Below, piece after piece: positions 25,973 through 34,324 of a stretch of 64,000 bases of DNA. Origin of the DNA: DASZHJ01 sp035517495 (GTDB lineage: Bacteria; Pseudomonadota; Alphaproteobacteria; ATCC43930; CGMCC-115725); the NCBI GenBank assembly GCA_035517495.1, contig DATIYT010000083.1:69590-133589 (forward strand), written 5' to 3'. Numbering within the stretch: the first letter of the stretch is position 1; each line of letters starts with the position of its first letter. The notes under the pieces are model-generated. The model had not been told where the DNA came from. It made no database searches and was given only the letters and a program-made list of their open reading frames with translations. The translations under genes and the position numbers were made by a program.

Positions 25973-27028
25973 ATGAGCCAGCACATCGCCGGACCCGGTA
26001 GGTCGAGGCGAGGCGACAACCCTGGAGCGAGGGCCGACCGCGCCACGCCCGTTCATCTTCACATCGAGAATCTCAGCGCGCTGGGAGAGGTCTTTGAGGC
26101 AACGCCGCGGCGCGTCAAGGAGGCCATCCAGCGCCATCCCGGGCTCGGCGCCAGGGTCAAGATCACGATCGGTTATGACGGCGACATCTTTGCCAAGGCG
26201 ATAGCCACGGCCGACGCGCTGTTCGGGTGGCAATTCGATCGAACCAATTTGGGACAGTGCGCACCAAATCTCCGTTGGATTCATGCGCACGGCGCGGGGG
26301 TGAGCCACCTGATGCCGCTCGATTGGCTGCCGCCGGGCGCCGTCCTGACCAACAGCAGCGGCGTGCATGGTCCCAAGGCCGACGAATATACGCTGATGGC
26401 CCTGCTGATGCTCAACAACAATTTGCCGCAAAGCGTCACCAATCAGCGCAAGGGACGTTGGAAGCAGCTCTTTAATACGGCGATTGCGGGGAAGACCCTG
26501 CTCATTGTGGGCGTCGGTCACGTGGGCGGCGGTGCCGCCAAATGGGCCAAGCGCCTCGGTCTCCGGGTTATCGGCGTTCGCCGCACGGGGAAGCCGCATC
26601 GCTACGTCGACGAAATGTACTCGACTTCGTCCTTGCGTGAGCTGCTCCCGCGCGCGGATTTCGTGCTTGTCACGGCACCTCACACACGCGCCACCAAGCA
26701 CCTTATCGGCGCCCGAGAGATCGGGCTGCTCAAGAAAGGCGCCGGACTCATCAATTACAGCAGGGCTCACCTCGTCGACTATCAGGCGCTGCTCAAGCGG
26801 CTGCGCACCGGCGAAGTGAGCGCCATTCTCGACGTGTTCGATCCCGAGCCGCTTCCCGCGTCATCGCCGCTCTGGCAAGCACCCAATGTCATCCTTACGC
26901 CGCATTGTTCTTCCGACGATCGAGCGCTCTATACGCCGAAGACCCTCGACCTGGTGTTTGACAATATGGAGCGCTTCATTGCCGGAAAGCCGCTGCGCAA
27001 TCGCGTGAGCGCGAAGCACGAATACTAG
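25973..27028 (+). CDS. D-isomer-specific 2-hydroxyacid dehydrogenase family protein
   Basis: 351 residues. NAD(P)-binding GVGHVG at 180-185 and catalytic Arg264, Glu292 and His311 are present. The segment around Arg264 reads NYSRAHLVD where most relatives have ARG, so the local environment is unusual. The first about 25 residues are low in structure and could be an over-long start, but no internal ATG has a better ribosome site. It is divergent from the ligase-Rieske pair (86 bases apart), hinting at common control. It is only a distant paralogue of the enzyme at 9063. Confidence 0.85.
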   Translation: MSQHIAGPGRSRRGDNPGARADRATPVHLHIENLSALGEVFEATPRRVKEAIQRHPGLGARVKITIGYDGDIFAKAIATADALFGWQFDRTNLGQCAPNLRWIHAHGAGVSHLMPLDWLPPGAVLTNSSGVHGPKADEYTLMALLMLNNNLPQSVTNQRKGRWKQLFNTAIAGKTLLIVGVGHVGGGAAKWAKRLGLRVIGVRRTGKPHRYVDEMYSTSSLRELLPRADFVLVTAPHTRATKHLIGAREIGLLKKGAGLINYSRAHLVDYQALLKRLRTGEVSAILDVFDPEPLPASSPLWQAPNVILTPHCSSDDRALYTPKTLDLVFDNMERFIAGKPLRNRVSAKHEY

Positions 27029-27065
27029 AGGCGGGGCCGGAATCGCACGGCCGTCGCCGGGGAGA

Positions 27066-28898
27066 TCATTGGCCGTTCAGGCGCACGGCAGGAAAGTACA
27101 AACCCAGGAGCCGTCGGTCCCAGCATTGTCCTTTTGCTCGCTCCTCGCTGCTGGCAAAGGTGTAGTCGTAGAATTGAGCGCGCACAAAAATCGGCGCCTT
27201 CTCTGGAAAAGGATTTCCTTTCAAGAGAGCCGTCACGGCCGGATCGTTCTCCAGCAACCGCTCGAGGAAATGCCAAAACCAAGGCAGGCGCTGCGGGTCT
27301 TCGAGTGCCGCGAACCACATCTGCCAATCCAGGCGAGGCTGGTGCGGAATGTTCCAGCGCGCGCACTGTGTGACATCACCGGGTTTGTATCGAAATTCGT
27401 AGTCTCGCCATTCACTGCCATCGGCCGAACCCTGAATAACGATCTCATGGCGGTTCGTGGTCATGACCGCGAAAAGGCCGTAAGAGCTGACGATATGCAG
27501 CGGCTCAATAAAGCTGTCGACGATTTGCGCCGCGGCAGGGGGATTGCCGCCGAAACGCTCGTCCATTTGCACGAGACTGCAGAATACCATCAGCAATGCC
27601 ACAGCATTGACGAGAACGATTACCGGCCGCCGCGGTGTCCGGCCACTCGCCGGCACTTTGAACGGCGCAGCCACGCGGCGCAGAAACGTCTTTCGTACCG
27701 CTGCGTCATCGAATAGCGCGAGGCACAGCAGCATGGTCTGCAGGTTGAACCAGTTGTAGTTGCCGGTAAGGAAAATGCAGATTTGCAGGAGCAAAATGCC
27801 GAAGGCCGCGACAAATCGCAGCCTGCGCGGACAAAAGATCAGGAACGGCAAGAGCAGCTCGATGAAAAACGTGCCGCCGGTGGCAAACTTCAAGAGGCCC
27901 AGCGGCAACTGAGCTGCGTACCACGCAACGGGGGTGGGCAGAGGCTGAGTCAGAAAGTGGTACGAGAGAGCCGAAAGGTTCCACCAACTGGGATCGCCGC
28001 TCAGCAACTTGACCACCCCAGACATGAACGTGAAGCGGAACAACAGCCAGCGCAGCAACCAGATGCCCGGAGCCGGGGCGATGCTCATCAGAAGCGCGAT
28101 GAACCCGGTTTCCAGCAGAAACGTGTCCCACTGGAAATTCATGAAGACCTGTCCTGCATAGAGGAGCGAGAGGTAGAGGACGTAGAGCAGGAGCAGGCTC
28201 GCGCGCGGCAACAAATTTGCAGTCAAGAATATGGATAACCCGACTCCCGCCCAGCACACGACCTCTATGGCGAGGTCGCTGTCGTCGAACCAGAACACCA
28301 TCGGTACCGCGAAGAACCGCTCCGGTCCGATCTGGCGGCTGAGTGCATCGACCAATTGAGTGAGTGGCAGGATGCCGTGGCTGCCGATGAGACCCTGAGA
28401 TTGCACGGCGAAGGAGGCAAAGGCCGACAGATAGATGAGTCCCAAGAATCGCAGGAACAGGAACGATACGAGATCGTATCGCGGAGGCTCGTGGTTTCCG
28501 CCCCAGAGCAAAAGACTGACGCGGAAAAAGGCCGGGCGGTGCGCGGCGACGAAAGCGTAAGTCCGTTCGGAGACGGCGGCGAAGCCGGGCAGATTTTTAT
28601 AGAGGGGGAGCCAAAATCCTCGCCCGCGCGCGTGACTGAGAGTCAGAAAGCTGGCCTCGGCTGCGCTCGCGCGATGGCCGTCTGGTGCGATGAATTGCAC
28701 CGCGCGCTGAAACTCGGCCGCTGAGATGGCGGGGTATCGTGCCGCGACTTCTTGATACGGCCGATATTCGACGGTGTCGCCGGTAAGCCGCTGCCAGTAG
28801 CGCGCCCAATAGCCGCAGAATCCGCAATCGCCGTCGTAGATCAGCAGCGGGCGCGGCCTCGCGGCCGGCGTCTTCGCATCTTCGACGGGCTTATTCAC
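27066..28898 (-). CDS. Fusion of DUF393 thiol-disulfide domain with a lipase-maturation-factor membrane domain
   Basis: About 610 residues from the GTG at 28898 (purine-rich site upstream); an in-frame TTG at 29000 would add 34 residues. The N-terminal about 120 residues are a DUF393 domain with the motif YDGDCGFCGYW, a CxxC redox pair. The rest is a lipase maturation factor (LMF) domain with eight or so membrane helices and the conserved stretch FMNFQWDTFLLETGF, ending in the soluble LMF tail (PRLDWQMWFAAL). LMF proteins help secreted lipases fold in eukaryotes; the role in bacteria is unsettled. It is last in a leftward run with FAD synthetase, flavin reductase and monooxygenase genes. Confidence 0.85.
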   Translation of the reverse strand: MNKPVEDAKTPAARPRPLLIYDGDCGFCGYWARYWQRLTGDTVEYRPYQEVAARYPAISAAEFQRAVQFIAPDGHRASAAEASFLTLSHARGRGFWLPLYKNLPGFAAVSERTYAFVAAHRPAFFRVSLLLWGGNHEPPRYDLVSFLFLRFLGLIYLSAFASFAVQSQGLIGSHGILPLTQLVDALSRQIGPERFFAVPMVFWFDDSDLAIEVVCWAGVGLSIFLTANLLPRASLLLLYVLYLSLLYAGQVFMNFQWDTFLLETGFIALLMSIAPAPGIWLLRWLLFRFTFMSGVVKLLSGDPSWWNLSALSYHFLTQPLPTPVAWYAAQLPLGLLKFATGGTFFIELLLPFLIFCPRRLRFVAAFGILLLQICIFLTGNYNWFNLQTMLLCLALFDDAAVRKTFLRRVAAPFKVPASGRTPRRPVIVLVNAVALLMVFCSLVQMDERFGGNPPAAAQIVDSFIEPLHIVSSYGLFAVMTTNRHEIVIQGSADGSEWRDYEFRYKPGDVTQCARWNIPHQPRLDWQMWFAALEDPQRLPWFWHFLERLLENDPAVTALLKGNPFPEKAPIFVRAQFYDYTFASSEERAKGQCWDRRLLGLYFPAVRLNGQ

Positions 28899-29011
28899 GG
28901 ATTTCTCTCGTGGGGCATTGACCGACGATGAGCGCCGAGGCACGCCTCGACGATCATGATCGTGGTCCAGCTCGGCGGTTCTGACAACCCCGGAAGACAA
29001 GGAGCCTCGCC

Positions 29012-29965
29012 TTACCCGACTGAGGCCGCTCCGCTTATGAATTCGACGAAAAGTGGTGAGGCCCCGGAGATCGCCGTGAGGGAAACGGGACCTCTCGCAA
29101 GCGAAAACGAGACCTCGCCATCCTGACCGATCGCGATCTCACCCAACGCCTCGGGCGCGGTTCTGGCAACGCCTCGCATCGCCACTGAATAGCGTCCCGG
29201 CGCTGGCTTCAGCACGCCGCCGGGCCAATCAACCGACCAACAGCCGGACATCTGGGACCCGCGGTAAGCCAGTCCGATCTCGATGCTCCAACGATACCCA
29301 AGTGCGACGGTGGCTTCGGCAACGTCGCCGGCTCGGATAAACTCGCGGACATGTGAGGTCGAGCAGATCACGTCGCGGTGACAGATTCTGTTGACCACTG
29401 AGACGCCAAAGCCAAGGTCATGCCCCATGCGTTGCAAAAGGGCGCTGTCGCCGCCCCGCTTGGTTCCAAATCGGAAATCGTCACCCAGCACCACGTGACT
29501 GACGCTTAGGCCCATGTTCAAGACTTCCAGCACGAAGGTCTCGGCACTTTGGCCCGCAAATCTGTGGTCAAAGGCCGGACTGAAGATGAAGTCGAAGCCC
29601 ATCCGCGCGAGAGTCTCGTGCTTGGTCGCCGGCGTCGAAAGCCTGAACGGCCCGCTCCCTGGGTCGAACAACTGACGCGGATGGGGTTCAACCGACATGA
29701 TGCCGAGCGGCAGGTCTGCTGTCGCCGAATGGTGTCTGGCCGCGGCGAGGAGAGCCTGATGCCCCCTATGAAAGCAGTCGAAATTGCCGAGCAGCATCAC
29801 GCTGCGCTTCAAATGCGCGGGCGTCGCGGCCGCATCGGTGATGATCGGCGGCGGGGATCGCCATGACCGGGGCGCGAGGCATGGCGGACCTGCGCTGTTC
29901 GCGAATGGAGTCGGCTTCTCAAGCTCTCTGGCTGAGAAGCCCTGCAGTGCTCTTGCGGCGATCAA
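29012..29965 (-). CDS. RibF-like FAD synthetase with degenerate riboflavin-kinase half
   Basis: 317 residues from a TTG at 29965 (start uncertain; the domain begins near residue 55). The FMN adenylyltransferase motifs are present: NFDCFHRGHQAL (HxGH at 66-69, with Cys in place of the usual Gly after FD), SVEPHP, GDDFRFG (161-167) and CSTSHVREFI (201-210). The second half, where RibF has the riboflavin kinase with its GFPTAN motif, carries GSQMSGCWSVDWPGG instead, so kinase activity is unlikely. It probably only converts FMN to FAD. It is 26 bases after a flavin reductase gene, so it may supply flavin to the two-component monooxygenase. Confidence 0.78.
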   Translation of the reverse strand: MIAARALQGFSARELEKPTPFANSAGPPCLAPRSWRSPPPIITDAAATPAHLKRSVMLLGNFDCFHRGHQALLAAARHHSATADLPLGIMSVEPHPRQLFDPGSGPFRLSTPATKHETLARMGFDFIFSPAFDHRFAGQSAETFVLEVLNMGLSVSHVVLGDDFRFGTKRGGDSALLQRMGHDLGFGVSVVNRICHRDVICSTSHVREFIRAGDVAEATVALGYRWSIEIGLAYRGSQMSGCWSVDWPGGVLKPAPGRYSVAMRGVARTAPEALGEIAIGQDGEVSFSLARGPVSLTAISGASPLFVEFISGAASVG

Positions 29966-29991
29966 TGGATGCTGCTCCCCTCGCCGGTGCC

Positions 29992-30540
29992 TTATGCCGC
30001 TGCTCGCGCCAGTCTCTGGTCGAGACGCGCGGGTCGGCCATAGGAACGCTTCGCATAGATGAGCGGGTCACCGCCATCATCGAGGAAAACTTCCATCGCC
30101 TCGCCGATGAACAAATAATGCGTCCCCACTCGGATCGCCTGCACCAATCGGCAATCGAACGCGACGAGCGGGTCGATAACGCGGGGTGCGGCCGTCGCCT
30201 GGCGGGTCCAGCGTGCACACGAGAACTTGTCGCCGTCCGCTGATTTGGTGCGCCCGGCGAAACAGTCGGATATGTGGGATTGGTCGGCGCGCAGGACATT
30301 GACGCAGAATACGCCGTTCCGTTGGATCGCTGCTGCCGCTGGGCTCAAGTGGTGCACGCAAACCAGCAGCGACGGCATTGGTGTGTCTGCCGATACCGAG
30401 GTCATGGCCGAAACCGTCACGCCCGCGCGGCCCGCGGGTCCGTCCGTGGTGACCACGCTGACGCTCGACGCCGTGCAGCTCATGGCTTCGAGAAACCGTT
30501 GCCGTTGCACAGGATCGACAAGCGTGGAGATCGTGTCCAT
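29992..30540 (-). CDS. Flavin reductase of a two-component monooxygenase (HpaC-like)
   Basis: 182 residues from the ATG at 30540; although the frame is open further upstream, that part lies antisense to or within the HpaB-like gene. The protein has the flavin reductase domain opening FLEAMSCTASSVSVVTTDGP, then VTVSAMTSVSADTPSLLVC-like segments and a GDKFSCARW region. It should use NAD(P)H to reduce free FAD or FMN for the oxygenase encoded 11 bases upstream. It also overlaps no other gene and is tightly placed before the FAD synthetase. Confidence 0.88.
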   Translation of the reverse strand: MDTISTLVDPVQRQRFLEAMSCTASSVSVVTTDGPAGRAGVTVSAMTSVSADTPMPSLLVCVHHLSPAAAAIQRNGVFCVNVLRADQSHISDCFAGRTKSADGDKFSCARWTRQATAAPRVIDPLVAFDCRLVQAIRVGTHYLFIGEAMEVFLDDGGDPLIYAKRSYGRPARLDQRLARAAA

Positions 30541-30551
30541 GGCGGCGGGTC

Positions 30552-32087
30552 CTACTCGGCGGCCGAACGATGGCCGAGCGTTGCCGGGGTATTGCTCGCA
30601 AACCATTGTTGGACGGCGGTGTCGCCGGGTGTCGCTGCGTCCTTCTTCATGACTCGCGGCGAGAGTCCGGCGGCGTCTTTGACAAAGTCCAGCGCGTTGC
30701 CCCATCCGAAGCTTCGATAGACGGCCGCCAGATGCGCGAAGGGCGGCGACTGGGCAAAGAGCTGGAAGGTGAGCCGATGCCCCGCATAGTCGGAATTGAG
30801 CAGGTCTCGGGCAAAGGCCAAAAGACGGCGCCGATCCTCGGCGACCCAGTCTTCGTTGACGCTGTAGAATTTCTCGAGCCAATGTCCGGCAATCGGGTCC
30901 CGGAAGGCCGCCGCATCGGGAGTGACGCAGATTTGGCCTCCGCAGAGCTCGCGCGCAATGTGCATCATGCGCGGCAGGTTCGAGCATGCATGGACCCGCC
31001 CCGTATAGAGCAGCGACTGGTTTGGCATCAGCAGGCCGGCCGGGCTTTTTTCCGCGAGCGTGATGGCGGCCGTCAGATGGGCATTGATGCCCTCGCGATA
31101 GACTGCGAGTTCGGCGAGTTTTTCCTGTACGGCCTGCTGCTTGTCGAGACCGGTCTGTCGGACATTGAAGAGGGCCGCGCCGATCATCATGTCCGCGACT
31201 TTGAGGCTTCGCTGAACGAAGGCGAAGGCCGAATAGCGATGCAATGTCGCCCGGATGAAGGTCGCGGCCTTCGTATGCCGGTAGAACAGGACATCCTCCC
31301 AGGGGATCAGCACATTGTCGAAGATCACCAGCGAATCCACCTCGTCGAACTTGTTGGCGAGTGGATAGTCCTCTTCGGGCGCGCGGCCCGCGAAGCCCGT
31401 GCGGCAGATGATCTTGATGCCCGGAGAGTTCAAGTTGCAGATGAAGCCGACGGCGTAGTCGGATAGCGCCGCATCGCCCCAATTGGCGATCGTGGGCTTG
31501 GTGAAGGCCTGGTTGGCGTAGGCCGCCGCGGTTTCATATTTGGCGCCGCGCACGATGATGCCCTGATCCGTTTCCTTCACGACGTGCAGCAGCATGTCGG
31601 GATCTTGATCCTGCGGCCGCTTGGAACGATCGCCCTTCGGATCGGTGTTGGCCGAGACATGAAACGGGTCGCTCTTGATGACGCGGTCGATATGGATCCG
31701 GATGTTGTGGGAAAACTGCGGATCGACCTCGTTCAGCACATCCTGCCCGTCGAACAGCGACCACATCTCGCCAACCGTTTCGTCACCGACTCGAGTGACC
31801 ACGCCCTTGATCGCATTGAAGACGGTATCTGTCGCGCGCCGCTTCTCCCACCAGTCCTGTTGCGTGCGCGGGAGCTTGAGAGCGACGGCATACTTTTCGC
31901 CGCGCTCCGTGTAGGTCATGAGCTCCGAGGTCCTGGGATTGTGCTGCATGTCATAAATGCGGGCTCGGATATCGACGAGCGGCTTGAACATCGGGTGCGA
32001 GGGAACGTCTTTCACGCGCTCGCCGTTGATGTAAACCTCGCGGCCATCGCGAATGGAGCTCAAATATTCTGTGCCGCTGCGGATCAT
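30552..32087 (-). CDS. 4-hydroxyphenylacetate 3-monooxygenase family protein (HpaB-like)
   Basis: 511 residues from the ATG at 32087, which has a near-perfect GGAGGAG site; an earlier in-frame start has none. HpaB domains are clear: N-terminal YLSSIRDGREVYINGERVKD, middle KETDQGIIVRGAKYETAAAY, and FDNVLIPWEDVLFYR. The absence of the cysteines that bind the iron-sulfur cluster in 4-hydroxybutyryl-CoA dehydratase supports a monooxygenase. It uses reduced flavin from the downstream HpaC-like reductase to hydroxylate an aromatic, probably phenolic, compound. A LysR gene is divergent from it. Confidence 0.9.
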   Translation of the reverse strand: MIRSGTEYLSSIRDGREVYINGERVKDVPSHPMFKPLVDIRARIYDMQHNPRTSELMTYTERGEKYAVALKLPRTQQDWWEKRRATDTVFNAIKGVVTRVGDETVGEMWSLFDGQDVLNEVDPQFSHNIRIHIDRVIKSDPFHVSANTDPKGDRSKRPQDQDPDMLLHVVKETDQGIIVRGAKYETAAAYANQAFTKPTIANWGDAALSDYAVGFICNLNSPGIKIICRTGFAGRAPEEDYPLANKFDEVDSLVIFDNVLIPWEDVLFYRHTKAATFIRATLHRYSAFAFVQRSLKVADMMIGAALFNVRQTGLDKQQAVQEKLAELAVYREGINAHLTAAITLAEKSPAGLLMPNQSLLYTGRVHACSNLPRMMHIARELCGGQICVTPDAAAFRDPIAGHWLEKFYSVNEDWVAEDRRRLLAFARDLLNSDYAGHRLTFQLFAQSPPFAHLAAVYRSFGWGNALDFVKDAAGLSPRVMKKDAATPGDTAVQQWFASNTPATLGHRSAAE

Positions 32088-32183
32088 TCTTTTCTCCTCC
32101 TCCGACGCCGGGTTCACGGGCCCCGCCATGCTGCGCCAGACGAAGGAAACCGCGTCTTCCAATCCAAAGAAAGACTATTCTGA

Positions 32184-32203
32184 TTAGTTTCTAGATAGAG
32201 TAA
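32184..32203. promoter_or_regulatory. AT-rich dyad between LysR gene and HpaB-like operon
   Basis: TTA/TAA ends enclose an imperfect 20-base dyad with TCTAGA at the middle, in the only clearly AT-rich stretch (about 32165-32215) of the 158-base divergent region. Twelve of twenty positions are symmetric. This is where a LysR-type regulator would be expected to bind; no convincing promoter boxes can be assigned. Confidence 0.3.
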
Positions 32204-32245
32204 CATTTGTTTAGCGCGAATTCCGTTGATGCGTCGGAGGAGGCA

Positions 32246-33190
32246 GTGATCCGAGTGTCTCTCAAGCAGCTCTCCTACTTCGCGGGTGTCGCAGACGCAG
32301 GCTCCTTGGCTGCGGCGGCCAGAGCGCTGCATGTGAGCCAGCCCTCCGTGTCCGCTGCGCTGACGGCGCTCGAGAGGACGTTGGGCGTTGACCTGTTTCT
32401 CAGGCACCACGCGCAGGGCGTGACGCTAACACGCACGGGCCGGCAGCTCCTCGATTCCGCGCGCACGATCCTCGCTGAGGTGGAGGATTTCGAAGCGGCG
32501 GCTCAAGCGGTCACGCGGGATCCCGCGGGCGTTCTATGGGTCGGCTGCTATCCCACGCTGGCGGCCGTCTTGATGCCGGCGATCATCGGTCAGCTCGCGC
32601 AGCACTACCCGCGCATCAAGATTCGGATGGTCGAAGGCACCGAGGATGAGTTGCTGCCCAAGCTGGAGCAAGGCGCGATCGAATACGCGCTCCTCTTCGG
32701 CGAGAAGTTGCCGGAGACCGTCAAGCGCATCGTCATCGAGAAGTGTCCCCCGCATGTTCTGCTCTCGAGCAAGCATCGGTTCGCACGGAGAAGTTCCGTC
32801 TCGCTACGGGACCTGCAAGACGAGCCCTTTGTCCTGATGGATACGCCTGCGGGGCGTGAGTACTTTCTGAAGCTCTTTCGGGATACGGGCATCGAGCCGC
32901 AAATCGCGTACCGTTCGCCCTCCTTCGAAGTCATCCGTGGGCTCGTGGGTCAAGGCCTTGGCTATTCGCTGCTGGTGACCCGTCCAAGGTTCGATGTCAC
33001 CTATGATGGCTTTCAGCTCTCGTGCGTGGCGATCAAGGAAGCGGTCGAGCCCGCGCTGATCTGCCTCGTGCGCATGCCGACCGCCCGGCAAACTCAAATC
33101 GGCGCGATTTTTCAGGAAGTCTGTCTCGCGACCCGGCGTGGAACGCGGGCGATCCCTAGCCTCGCTCGCAGGCGAGCATCACCTCGATAA
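32246..33190 (+). CDS. LysR-family transcriptional regulator
   Basis: 314 residues from the GTG at 32246, chosen because GGAGGAGG lies just upstream; a TTG at 32207 in frame has no such site. The winged helix-turn-helix lies in residues 6-65 (LSYFAGVADAGSLAAAARALHVSQ), and the rest is a LysR effector-binding domain. Divergent from the HpaB-like operon, which it probably regulates in response to the aromatic substrate. Its end overlaps the convergent aminotransferase gene by 35 bases. Confidence 0.92.
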   Translation: MIRVSLKQLSYFAGVADAGSLAAAARALHVSQPSVSAALTALERTLGVDLFLRHHAQGVTLTRTGRQLLDSARTILAEVEDFEAAAQAVTRDPAGVLWVGCYPTLAAVLMPAIIGQLAQHYPRIKIRMVEGTEDELLPKLEQGAIEYALLFGEKLPETVKRIVIEKCPPHVLLSSKHRFARRSSVSLRDLQDEPFVLMDTPAGREYFLKLFRDTGIEPQIAYRSPSFEVIRGLVGQGLGYSLLVTRPRFDVTYDGFQLSCVAIKEAVEPALICLVRMPTARQTQIGAIFQEVCLATRRGTRAIPSLARRRASPR

Positions 33191-34295
33191 GGCGATCCAC
33201 TTCATCTTCGGTATTGTAGAAGGCGGGGGAGATTCGAACCCCGCCGGCGCGGCTGCTGACGGCGATATTGGCCGCCGCGAGAGCACTCATGGTCTTCGTG
33301 AGGTCGCGCGGCAGCACGTTGATGATTTGCGAGCGCATCGCGTTATCGAGTGGGCTCAGAAACCTCATGCCGGCGCTCTTGAGACGCTCCACGACGCGAT
33401 CCGCGAGCATGCGGTTTCTCGCAAACACCGCGTTCCAGCCGAGCTCCTCAAGCAGCGTGAGAGACGCCGCCAATCCATGCACCGCCGCGATGTTGATGTT
33501 GCCGTGGTTGAAGCGGCGGGCGGTATGGCCGGGCTGGAAAACGTCGCGAAATCCGTATTCTTGCGAAGCAAGTCCGCGATCATCGCTCTGCCAGCCGGCA
33601 TAGGGCGGGTCAAAGCGCTCCAGCAATTCCTTGCGGCAATAAAAAATTCCGAGCCCGAGCGGCGCCAGGAGCCATTTGTGACTGCCGGCCGCGAGGAAAT
33701 CGACGCCCGAGCGAACGTCGACAGGCAGCGCACCGAGCGACTGGATGGCATCGACACAGAAATACGCGCCGACCGATCGGCAAATTTCCGCGATTGCGGA
33801 CAGATCGTGTCGCAAACCGTTGATCCAAGCCACGTGACTCAGTGCAACAACCCGCGTGCGCCGGTCGGCGGCGGCAGCGATGTCGCCGGGATCGATTCGC
33901 CCCCTCCGGTGTCGCACGATCCGCGGCTCGATGCCTCGGCGACGCAGTTTCAGCCACGGATAGGCATTGGGAAAATACTCAAGGTCGTTGAGGATGACAT
34001 TGTCGCCTTCGCGCCAGTCGAGCATCGAGGCGACGATATTGATGCCCTCCGAGGTGTTCTGCGTGAAGGTGACCTCTTCCTCGCCGGCACCGATCAGGCG
34101 CGCCACGCTCTCTCGGGTTCGATCGAGCGTTGCAAGCCAATTCCAGAAGCCATCGACGCCGCGCTCGCTGCGCTCCTGAAGTTCAGCCGTGGCCGCATCG
34201 ACAGCTCGTTTCGGAAGCGGCGAGAGAGATGCGTTGTCCAGATAGATCCGGGTTTTCGTAACGGGGAATTCTTGCCGCACAAGAGCTAAGTCCAT
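33156..34295 (-). CDS. Class V aminotransferase / cysteine-desulfurase-like PLP enzyme
   Basis: 379 residues from the ATG at 34295 with GGGAAG upstream. PLP features: Asp182 (CVDAIQSLG) and the Schiff-base Lys207 in AAGSHKWLLAP. The fold group includes cysteine desulfurases, isopenicillin N epimerase and kynureninase-like enzymes, and the best wording is generic. It is last in a leftward cluster with peptide-type transport genes, so an amino-acid derivative is a likely substrate. An in-frame upstream extension to 34433 overlaps the binding protein gene and is rejected. Confidence 0.87.
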   Translation of the reverse strand: MDLALVRQEFPVTKTRIYLDNASLSPLPKRAVDAATAELQERSERGVDGFWNWLATLDRTRESVARLIGAGEEEVTFTQNTSEGINIVASMLDWREGDNVILNDLEYFPNAYPWLKLRRRGIEPRIVRHRRGRIDPGDIAAAADRRTRVVALSHVAWINGLRHDLSAIAEICRSVGAYFCVDAIQSLGALPVDVRSGVDFLAAGSHKWLLAPLGLGIFYCRKELLERFDPPYAGWQSDDRGLASQEYGFRDVFQPGHTARRFNHGNINIAAVHGLAASLTLLEELGWNAVFARNRMLADRVVERLKSAGMRFLSPLDNAMRSQIINVLPRDLTKTMSALAAANIAVSSRAGGVRISPAFYNTEDEVDRLIEVMLACERG

Positions 34296-34324
34296 GGCGA
34301 CTTCCCGCGTGGCAAGCTCATCGC

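Noticed and set aside
30552..32087. 4-hydroxybutyryl-CoA dehydratase as identity of the HpaB-like protein
   Set aside because: Cysteines for the iron-sulfur cluster are missing from the N-terminal half and a flavin reductase gene follows.
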